Assembly (NCBI GenBank): GCA_021808875.1
Contig: JAKBAU010000028.1
Location: 1 to 19,482, forward strand
Direction: 5' to 3'
DNA from: Pseudomonadota bacterium
GTDB lineage: Bacteria > Pseudomonadota > Alphaproteobacteria > Micropepsales > Micropepsaceae
DNA: 19,482 nucleotides
Part shown: one piece after another, positions 6,872-13,266 of the stretch
How positions within the stretch are numbered: the stretch's first letter is position 1
Layout: every line of letters begins with the position of its first letter
Notes under the pieces: model-generated
What the model saw: only the letters and a program-made list of their open reading frames with translations
Databases searched by the model: none
What the model was told of the DNA's origin: nothing
Position numbers and translations under genes: made by a program

Positions 6872-7740
6872 GCCGGCGCCCGGCCGCGACCGATGCCGCG
6901 CGGCGCGATCAGAAGCACGACGAACAACAGAACGTAGGGCGCGAGCGCGGCGAGGTCGGGCAGGAACACGGAGCCTGCAACCTGCACGAAGCCGAACAGC
7001 AGCGCGGCGATGATCGCGCCGGCGATGCTGCCCGTCCCGCCAATCACCACGATGATGAGACAATTGACGATCATGGTTACGTCCATGCCGGGATCGACCG
7101 AAAGATAGGGCCCCGCGAGCACGCCCGCGACGCCCGCGAAAGCCGCGCTGAGGCTGGTGACGAGCAGACTGAGCCGGTCGGCGTTGACGCCCATCATGCG
7201 CGCGACGGACGGATCCTGGCTGACCGCGCGCACATAAAGACCGGAGGTTGAGAAGCGCAGCCACAGCGCCAGAGCCGTGCAGGAGCCGAGGCCCATCGCG
7301 ATGAGGAAGATCCGGTAGAGCGGATAGGAAAGGCCAAACATGCGCACGGAGCCCGCCAGAGCCGGCGGCGCGTCGACGCCGCGCGCCTCGCCGCCATAGA
7401 CGAAGATCAGCGCCTGGCCCAGGATGATGCCGAGCCCGAGCGTAACCAGCGCCACCTCGATATGCGAGCGGCCGCGCAACGGCCGCAGAACCAGATATTC
7501 GAAGGCGATCCCGAGCAATGCAAGCAGGAGCGGCGAAACGACGAGCGCGGTCCAGAATCCGCCGATCAGGGCGATCGAGTAGCCGAGATAGGCGCCAAGC
7601 ATATAGAGCGCGCCATGACCGAAGTTGATGACGTCGCGAAGTCCGTAAATCAGCGCGAGCCCACTCGACAGCATGATGAGCAGCGAGGCGAGCGCGAGCG
7701 AGTTTGCGATCAACAGCGCGATCACGCCATGCGCCCGCAT
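6868..7740 (-). CDS. livH: LivH-type branched-chain ABC transporter permease
   Basis: This is a 290-residue permease with about eight membrane spans. Hallmarks are SGLALIYGLRDVINFGHGAL, the signature of LivH proteins near the N-terminus, LVLRPLRGR, LVTLGLG and the EAA-like loop with GLYVRAVSQDPSVARMMGV. FVVLLIAPRGIGRG closes the protein. It is the first transporter gene of the run, 191 bases after the racemase stop. The start at 7740 has only a weak ribosome site, so read-through translation or an unseen leader may matter. The stop overlaps livM as ATGA. Confidence 0.93.
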   Translation of the reverse strand: MRAHGVIALLIANSLALASLLIMLSSGLALIYGLRDVINFGHGALYMLGAYLGYSIALIGGFWTALVVSPLLLALLGIAFEYLVLRPLRGRSHIEVALVTLGLGIILGQALIFVYGGEARGVDAPPALAGSVRMFGLSYPLYRIFLIAMGLGSCTALALWLRFSTSGLYVRAVSQDPSVARMMGVNADRLSLLVTSLSAAFAGVAGVLAGPYLSVDPGMDVTMIVNCLIIVVIGGTGSIAGAIIAALLFGFVQVAGSVFLPDLAALAPYVLLFVVLLIAPRGIGRGRAPA

Positions 7741-7931
7741 TTGTCATGAGGGATGTGGTTCTGCATTCGCGGCCCGTCCAGGGCCCTGCAATCGCGTGGC
7801 AGCTTCATGCACGCTTCCTCCGCCCTCGTCGCCGCTCGCGCGGCGTTATTTAGTTAAGCAGCTTACCGTATTGGCGTCCTGAATGCAAACGGCCCGGCGT
7901 ACAAGAGTGACGATCTCGGAACAGGGAGATG
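7741..7931. other. 191-bp spacer between the racemase and livH genes, with a small palindrome
   Basis: No reading frame here resembles a protein. At 7855-7865 TAAGC-A-GCTTA is a perfect 11-bp palindrome with A/T-rich flanks, and upstream of it (about 7831-7846) lies a GC hairpin. Either could be an operator or an mRNA-processing element that gives the liv genes separate control. I see no convincing sigma70 promoter reading into livH. Confidence 0.35.
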
Positions 7932-9080
7932 TCACGCTCGACGCGCTCCAAACGCGCCATCGCGCGCAAACTCGGCGACCTCCGCGTCGGCGAAACCCCA
8001 CGAGCGCAGAGCGTCCGTGGGGTCGCCGGGCGCCCGCTCGGGCGCGCGCGGCGTGTCAGGCCTAGTGCGACTGAAGCGCGGCGCAGGGGCGGGCTGCGCC
8101 ATGCCCTCGACATCGATGAAGACGCCGCGGGCGCGGTTGTGAGGATGCATCACCGCTTCGGGCAGCGTCAGCACCGGGGCGAAACAGACGTCGGTCCCCT
8201 CCATGATCGCGCACCATTCGTCGCGGGTCTTCTTGCGGAAAATATCTTCTAACCGCGCGCGCAGCGCCGGCCAGCCGCGGCGATCGTTCTGATCCGGCGC
8301 CTCTTCCGCAAGACCCGTGCGCCGCAACATCTCCGCGTAGAACGCCGGCTCGGCGGAGGCTATGCTAACGTAGCGCCCGTCGGCGGTCTCGTAGACGCCG
8401 TACCAGGGCGCGGTTTCGCCGTCCAACTGGTTCTCACCGCGCTTGTCGCTCCACGCGCCCGAGGCGAGAGCCGCGAAAACATAGGTCATCAGCGAAGCGG
8501 CGCCGTCGATCATGGCGGCGTCGACGACCTGGCCGCGCCGGGATTTGCGCGCCTCCAGGAGCGCGCAGACGATTCCGAAGGCAAGATAGAGGCCGCCGCC
8601 GCCGAAGTCTCCGACCAGATTGAGCGGAACGCTCGGTCGCCCATGGGGCCGACCGATCGAATGCAGCGCGCCGGTCAGCGCGATGTAGTTGATGTCATGG
8701 CCGGCGGCCTGGGCGAGCGGTCCATCCTGCCCCCAGCCGGTCATGCGGCCGTAGACGAGCCGCGGATTGAGCTCAAGGCAGGGCTCGGGGCCGAAGCCGA
8801 GGCGCTCCATGACGCCAGGCCGGAACCCTTCGATGAAGGCGTCGGCGCCAGCGAGCAGTCTGCGCATGACGCGACCGCCGGCGGGGGACTTCAGGTCGAG
8901 CACAATCGAGCGGCGGTTGCGCTCGAGCAGCGCCATTGTGGGATGGCCGGACGGGGCCGATTGCCCGGGGCGTTCGACCCGCAGCACCTCAGCTCCCATG
9001 TCGGCGAGCATCATGGCCGCGAAGGGGCCCGGCGCGAGGCCGGCCATTTCGACCACCTTGATTCCGTGCAGCGGCCCCAC
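7932..9080 (-). CDS. alpha-methylacyl-CoA racemase-type CaiB/BaiF CoA-transferase family protein
   Basis: This is a 382-residue protein of CoA-transferase family III. The racemase branch is indicated by GHDINYIALTGAL with His128, VGDFGGGGLYLAFGI with Asp158, and an SAEP segment with Glu244. These three line up with the catalytic His/Asp/Glu described for mycobacterial MCR and mammalian AMACR. ADMGAEVLRVERPG and RNRRSIVLDLK are general family motifs. The reaction would be epimerisation of 2-methylacyl-CoA through an enolate, needed in degradation of steroid side chains, pristanate-like or terpenoid acids. The GTG start at 9080 has GAGGGGGGAAG just upstream. The gene leads the liv operon, so racemase and importer are probably made together. 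A formyl/CoA transferase role is less likely given the GHDIN motif. Confidence 0.88.
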   Translation of the reverse strand: MGPLHGIKVVEMAGLAPGPFAAMMLADMGAEVLRVERPGQSAPSGHPTMALLERNRRSIVLDLKSPAGGRVMRRLLAGADAFIEGFRPGVMERLGFGPEPCLELNPRLVYGRMTGWGQDGPLAQAAGHDINYIALTGALHSIGRPHGRPSVPLNLVGDFGGGGLYLAFGIVCALLEARKSRRGQVVDAAMIDGAASLMTYVFAALASGAWSDKRGENQLDGETAPWYGVYETADGRYVSIASAEPAFYAEMLRRTGLAEEAPDQNDRRGWPALRARLEDIFRKKTRDEWCAIMEGTDVCFAPVLTLPEAVMHPHNRARGVFIDVEGMAQPAPAPRFSRTRPDTPRAPERAPGDPTDALRSWGFADAEVAEFARDGAFGARRA

Positions 9081-9148
9081 GAAGCTTCCCCCCTCGCTCC
9101 CGGCGGCGCTTGTCGGCCGCGCAGCCTCCGATAGTCATACACATACGT

Positions 9149-9176
9149 ACTATATCTGATTGACTAGATTCGTCAA
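9149..9176 (-). promoter_or_regulatory. sigma70-like promoter of the racemase-liv operon with overlapping palindromic operator
   Basis: On the minus strand TTGACG (9176-9171) is followed, after 16 bases, by TATAGT (9154-9149), a good -35/-10 pair that would start transcription near 9142, about 60 bases before the GTG. The -35 box lies inside TTGACTAGATTCGTCAA (9160-9176), an inverted repeat with perfect TTGAC/GTCAA arms and a 7-base centre. Its size and position fit a MarR-type repressor site. The MarR gene at 2.1-2.5 kb is a candidate binder. Confidence 0.6.
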
Positions 9177-9180
9177 CCGG

Positions 9181-9559
9181 GCATGCCGACCCGTCTCAAG
9201 ATCGAAGATCAGGCCGCTTTGCTCGAAGCGAGGAGCAGGGGCGGGTTGGCTCAGATGATAATGCGACGTACGATATGTCGCGATGTGACGACGGAGAGCG
9301 TTCACGCGCATGGGTTCGGGAGGAGCAAGGATGCAATCCGTTCTTGGGCGTCTGAGCGACACGGAGCAGGCGACGGACGCGCCGTTGCGCGCGTGACGGA
9401 GGCGGATTTGTCCCATCAATTCGTCCCGATCTTTATCAACGGACAGACAATTGCCGCGACCGCGTTGCGCAAAACCGGCCTCGCAATCCGCGCGGTCGCC
9501 GTGGTGAACCGCACCCGCCGGCGCTGACGGCAGGCGGCGACTCCCACGCGCGCCGCGCG
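9181..9559. other. stretch without a recognisable gene
   Basis: A plus-strand frame (9183-9527, 114 codons) and a minus-strand frame (9150-9419) are both open, but neither shows a family motif. A short 21-codon frame from the ATG at 9331 has a notable GGGAGGAGCAAGG ribosome-like site and stops at 9396. It may be the 5' stub of a lost gene divergent from the racemase. I do not assign a function. Confidence 0.4.
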
Positions 9560-9634
9560 GGATCCTCCCGTTCGCTACCGGGACAAGCCTGTCCCAACGC
9601 CTCAGAGGGATCCCTTTTGCGTGCCGATTGACAC
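9560..9634 (+). repeat. 75-bp direct repeat, left copy
   Basis: Bases 9560-9634 match 19250-19324 in the same orientation with about six mismatches and no gaps. The first 41 or so bases after GATCC are nearly identical. The unit contains GGGACA-AGCC-TGTCCC (9580-9595), a 6-bp stem with a 4-base loop, and an outer GGGATCC/GGATCCC pair. Similarity ends sharply at 9634/9635, where transposase-like coding begins. Read on the minus strand it starts TGTCAATCGGCA, which resembles the noncoding ends I remember from IS21-type elements. That identification is from memory and uncertain. Confidence 0.8.
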
Positions 9635-9760
9635 TCCGGGGGCACCGTCATCATGGCCAACCTCAGCAGCCACAAGGCGGCCATCGGAAAGATCAGCCAA
9701 ACATTCACACCGACCGAGGGCATCACCTCCTTCGTATCCGCCGGATACGATCCAAACTGA
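9635..9760 (+). pseudogene. IS630-type transposase remnant with internal deletion
   Basis: The plus frame reads GGTVIMANLSSHKA and then AIGKISQTFTPTEG and SFVSAGYDPN before the TGA at 9758-9760. The first part matches the second catalytic strand of IS630/Tc1-type DDE transposases (usually VIMDNLxSHK), with the catalytic Asp replaced by Ala. The second part matches the C-terminal tail of those proteins (TFTP.EC.NYF..AGY). The roughly 60-80 residues normally between them, including the PDLNPIE segment, are missing, and the frame is kept. It is a dead insertion-sequence scar directly abutting the 75-bp repeat. Confidence 0.6.
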
Positions 9761-9842
9761 TCGGCTACGGCTCTGCCACGCCACACCATGCTGTCAGATG
9801 GCCCCCGAGATCCTGATGCTTCCCATCATATGGAGATCCGCA

Positions 9843-10898
9843 TCAATTCCCTTGCTTCTCTTCGATCGGTGGATCGCCGAGGCCACCAAGCAGCGCGGGC
9901 GGCTTGTCCTGGCGCATCCAGGGGTAGGTCAGACGATAGCGGATATCGTGCGGATCGATGGCTTCATGGCAGTGATAGCAGGCGATCACAGGCTGGAAAT
10001 CGTGGTCGCACAGCTTGTGATGCAGCAAGAGGGGCGGTGCCTCGCTCAGCCATCGATCACCCCAACGCAGCATCTGGATCAACGGCAGATACAGATCGCG
10101 CCCGGCATCGGTCAGGCGGTATTCGTAGCGATCCGGCAGTTCCTGGTACTTCTCTCGCGTCAGGATGCCCTGCTCGACCAGGCGGTTGAGCCGGTCGGTG
10201 AGGATGTTGGGCGCAATGCCCAGATTGTCCTGAAATTGGTCGAACCGGCGAACGCCAAAGAACGTCTCGCGCAGAACCAGAAAGGTCCACCGATCCGCGA
10301 GAATGCCCAATGTGCGTGATACCGAGGAGGGGCGCCCACGTTCGAACGACTCGGCCCCGCGCGAGCGCCGACGTTGCGGGGCGTCCGGCACCGGAGAAAA
10401 TCCCGCACCAGGGCCGTCGCGGTAGGTGACGTCATGGATCTGGATCGGTTGCTTACAGTGCGAGCAGATGGTTTCGGGGTGCGTTTCGTGGCCACATTTC
10501 GTGTGGGTCAGCACCAACGGCGGCGGAGCATCGCCTGCCAGCCAATCGTCGCCGTAGCGCAGCATCGCCAACATGACGAGATACAAATCCATCCCGCGTT
10601 CGGTCAGGCGGTATTCAAAACGTGAGGTCGATTCGCCATAGGGAACACGGCGCAGAACATTGGTCTCGACCAGATGCGACAGCCGCTCACTCAGCGTGCT
10701 GCGCGGCATGCGCAACACGCCCTGAATCTGCTCAAAGCGGCGCGCGCCCAGATAGACTTCACGCAGAACCAGGAACGACCACGCATCGGAGAGGATGCGC
10801 AACGTGCGATCCATCGAGCAATGCCGGGCCAGATGGCGCACGGTCGGCTTGCCCGGATCATAGGAAACTGTGGCGCAGGTTGGTGACGTATGCAGCAT
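9843..10898 (-). CDS. double-domain HxlR-type winged-helix transcriptional regulator
   Basis: This is a 351-residue protein made of two HxlR modules in tandem, whereas usual HxlR proteins have one (about 110-150 residues). Module 1 runs from about residue 25 to 155 (SMDRTLRILSDAWSFLVLRE, RSTLSERLSHLVE, RFEYRLTERG). Module 2 runs from about 190 to 320 (SVSRTLGILADRWTFLVLRE, PNILTDRLNRLVEQGIL, YEYRLTDAGRDLYL). Each module ends in a Cys pattern C-x9-C-x2-C (Cys135/145/148 and Cys297/307/310) that could bind a metal or sense redox. A single chain may replace the normal dimer. It is the last gene of the catabolic operon, 46 bases after the ligase, so it is probably autoregulated and controls that operon. 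The start at 10898 is the first ATG and has a weak ribosome site. Confidence 0.88.
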   Translation of the reverse strand: MLHTSPTCATVSYDPGKPTVRHLARHCSMDRTLRILSDAWSFLVLREVYLGARRFEQIQGVLRMPRSTLSERLSHLVETNVLRRVPYGESTSRFEYRLTERGMDLYLVMLAMLRYGDDWLAGDAPPPLVLTHTKCGHETHPETICSHCKQPIQIHDVTYRDGPGAGFSPVPDAPQRRRSRGAESFERGRPSSVSRTLGILADRWTFLVLRETFFGVRRFDQFQDNLGIAPNILTDRLNRLVEQGILTREKYQELPDRYEYRLTDAGRDLYLPLIQMLRWGDRWLSEAPPLLLHHKLCDHDFQPVIACYHCHEAIDPHDIRYRLTYPWMRQDKPPALLGGLGDPPIEEKQGN

Positions 10899-10944
10899 GA
10901 TCGAGGCCTAGCTCGAAATACCGCACACCATCAACCATGCTGCC

Positions 10945-12471
10945 TCAGCCGACTTCGGCCTGCTCACGCAGCTTGAAGCGCTGCACCTTTCCGGAGCCAG
11001 TGCGTGGGATCGCATCAACGACGTAGAAATGCTGCGGCACCTTGTGGGATGATAGCTTTTCACGGCAATGCGCCGTCAGTGCCGCCACATCGATCTCCTG
11101 ATCCGGTCGGGGGATGACAAACGCTGCAGGAACCTCGCCCAGGAAAGAGTGCTTGACGCCGACCACCGCGCAATCCAGCACGGCGGGGAAGGCGTTCACC
11201 GCCTCCTCCACCTCGGCGGGCGAGATATTCTGCCCGCCCCGGATGATCACTTCCTTCAGACGGCCGGTGATGGTCAGAAAACCGTCCCGGTCGAAGGTGG
11301 CCAGATCGCCGGTGCGATACCAGCCATCTTTGAGCGCCGAGGCGGTCGCCTCCGGATTGCCGTGATAGCCCAGCATCACATTCGGGCCGCGCACGATCAG
11401 CTCGCCCTCCACGCCGGCCGCCACATCACGGTCCTCGTGATCAACCACGCGCACCGTCAGCCCCGGCACCGGAATGCCGCACGAGCCCATTTTCCGCCCG
11501 CCGGCAGGCCAGTTCATCGTCACCATCGTCGAGGTTTCGGTGATGCCGTAGCCGTCGAGCAGCTTGACGCCGAACCAGCTTTCGAAATCCTGGTTCAACG
11601 GACCGGGCATGATCGCACCGGCCGACAGACAGAGGCGGATGCCGCCCAGCGATTGGCGGCCTTCGTTCTTTGCCTTGTCGAGCAGGTAATGAAACACCGT
11701 CGGCACGCCCGGCAGCACGGTGAACGAGCGTTCTGCCAGAAGTTCGATCATCTGCGAGTTGGAGAAATTCTCCATGGTGTATTCACGTGCGCCGGTGGCA
11801 ACGATGGTGATCACCGCGAAGCTGAGCGCGTAGCTGTGGAACAACGGCAGCGCGTTGAGTACCACGTCGTTCTCATTCATTCCCACGATCGGTGCCCAAC
11901 ACGCAGCCGTCACCCACAGCAGGCCATGCACAGACAGCACAACGCCCTTTGCCCGCCCGGTGGTGCCGGAGGTGTAGACGATGAAGGCGGGCTGCATGAT
12001 GTCGTCCGGATCGCGCGGCGCGGCCGACGGATCACCTCCCCGCGCCGCCTCGCCCTCGCCGTTCGCGAAGGCGGACACGGCGGCAGCTATGCCCCGCGTG
12101 GCGCACAGGCTGCGCAGGCTGTCGGCGGTCTCGGCGCGGGTGAAGGCGAGGACGCAATTGGCATCTTCCAACCGGTAGGCGATCTCGCCCGGCGTGGCGG
12201 CGAAGCTGATCGGCACCGCGACCCCCCCGGCGCGATTGATCGCCAGCGCCAGTTCAACCCAATCCACCGAATTCGGCTGATGGATCGCCACCCTGTCACC
12301 TTCCTGCACGCCCGCCGCAGCGAGCCAGACGGCGATGCGCGCCGTGCTGTCCGCCAATTCGGCATAGGTCAACGCGCGTGTGCGGTCCTCGAAGGCGACG
12401 GCCTTCGGACGGGCCGTCGCGTGGCGCGCCAGCAGGGTTGCCAGCGGCGCGATCAGATCGGTTCTGAGCAT
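10945..12471 (-). CDS. acyl-CoA ligase (AMP-forming, acyl-adenylate family)
   Basis: This is a 508-residue adenylate-forming enzyme. Motifs seen: P-loop VYTSGTTGRAKG (165-176), LPLFHSY (209-214), YGITET (308-313), GWYRTGDL (383-390), the hinge GRLKEVI and the C-terminal catalytic Lys495 in PRTGSGKVQR. It should activate a carboxylic acid with ATP and CoA, the entry step of the operon's pathway. The acid cannot be read from the sequence. The family includes medium-chain, aromatic and furoate ligases. The ATG at 12471 has AGGGAGGA about 9 bases upstream and lies 23 bases after the SDR stop. The gene is complete and of normal length. A long open frame on the opposite strand is a shadow. Confidence 0.93.
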   Translation of the reverse strand: MLRTDLIAPLATLLARHATARPKAVAFEDRTRALTYAELADSTARIAVWLAAAGVQEGDRVAIHQPNSVDWVELALAINRAGGVAVPISFAATPGEIAYRLEDANCVLAFTRAETADSLRSLCATRGIAAAVSAFANGEGEAARGGDPSAAPRDPDDIMQPAFIVYTSGTTGRAKGVVLSVHGLLWVTAACWAPIVGMNENDVVLNALPLFHSYALSFAVITIVATGAREYTMENFSNSQMIELLAERSFTVLPGVPTVFHYLLDKAKNEGRQSLGGIRLCLSAGAIMPGPLNQDFESWFGVKLLDGYGITETSTMVTMNWPAGGRKMGSCGIPVPGLTVRVVDHEDRDVAAGVEGELIVRGPNVMLGYHGNPEATASALKDGWYRTGDLATFDRDGFLTITGRLKEVIIRGGQNISPAEVEEAVNAFPAVLDCAVVGVKHSFLGEVPAAFVIPRPDQEIDVAALTAHCREKLSSHKVPQHFYVVDAIPRTGSGKVQRFKLREQAEVG

Positions 12472-12494
12472 GTGACGTTTCCTCCCTGCGCGGC

Positions 12495-13253
12495 TCAGAT
12501 CATTGCGAACCCGCCGTTGATGCTGATCGTCTGGCCGGTGATCCAGCTGGCGGCATCGGAGGCGAGCAGAGCGATCAGCGGGGCCACATCGCCGGGCTTG
12601 CCAATCCGCTTGAGCGGGTAATTCTTGACCATTTTCGGCAGGTTCTCGGCCAGCCACGCCGGATCGGAATGCCCACTCTGGATCATGCCCAGCGTGACGG
12701 CGTTGCAGGTGATGTCATAGCGTCCGAACTCCTTGGCCAGCGACTTGATCAACGCGATCGTGCCCGCCCGCGCCGCTGCGGCCATCGAGAGATTGGCCTC
12801 GCCCACACGCGAGCTGTCACCACCGAGCGAGACGATCCGCCCGCCGCGACCGGCCTTGACCATGTGCGGCAGGGCGGCCTTGGACGTGTTGACGGTGCCG
12901 ATCAGACCGACATCGATATGACGGCGCCACTGCGCCTCGGTGGTCTCCAGGAAGCCGACGCGCTCGGCAACACCGGCATTGTTGACCAGGATATCGATGC
13001 CGCCGAACGTCGCCACGATGTCTTCGACCATCGCCGCCGTGTCGGCCTCGTTGCCGATATCGGCTTTCCAGGCGCGCGCGCTGCCGCCGGCCGCGGTGAT
13101 CTCGGCCACCACCGTTTCGGCTGCCGCCGCACTGGTCCGATAATTGATCGCAACCTTCACCCCCTCAGCAGCCAAGGTGAGTGCGATTTCGCGCCCCACG
13201 TCACGCCCGCCGCCGGTGATCAGCGCGATCTTGTTGTCGAGAGACAGGTTCAT
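12495..13253 (-). CDS. non-classical short-chain dehydrogenase/reductase
   Basis: This is a 252-residue Rossmann protein with the SDR cofactor motif TGGGRDVG (13-20), DIG at 65-67, NNAG (91-94) and the family ending ITGQTISINGGF. The catalytic region is unusual. Where classical members have Ser in an ISS-type strand and a YxxxK pair, this protein has VSLGGDSS and then LSMAAAARAG. The Ser is Gly, the Tyr position is Ala or Met and the Lys is Arg. So the cofactor can probably bind, but standard alcohol/ketone chemistry is doubtful. A ring hydratase, decarboxylase-like or binding role is possible. It starts 13 bases after the molybdenum-subunit stop and sits in the middle of the operon. Confidence 0.88.
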   Translation of the reverse strand: MNLSLDNKIALITGGGRDVGREIALTLAAEGVKVAINYRTSAAAAETVVAEITAAGGSARAWKADIGNEADTAAMVEDIVATFGGIDILVNNAGVAERVGFLETTEAQWRRHIDVGLIGTVNTSKAALPHMVKAGRGGRIVSLGGDSSRVGEANLSMAAAARAGTIALIKSLAKEFGRYDITCNAVTLGMIQSGHSDPAWLAENLPKMVKNYPLKRIGKPGDVAPLIALLASDAASWITGQTISINGGFAMI

Positions 13254-13266
13254 TGCATGAAATCCT

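Noticed and set aside
5825..7747. 640-codon minus frame running through livM and across livH
   Set aside because: Only its last 348 codons are LivM. The upstream part is an Arg/Ala-rich shadow of livH, and livM has its own ATGA-coupled start.
9150..9419. 89-codon minus frame upstream of the racemase
   Set aside because: It covers the promoter and operator and has no recognisable motif or ribosome site.
11068..12621. 517-codon open frame on the plus strand opposite the acyl-CoA ligase
   Set aside because: Its composition is rich in Arg/His/Gln with no motif, as expected for the antisense of a high-GC gene. The ligase on the other strand has every family motif.
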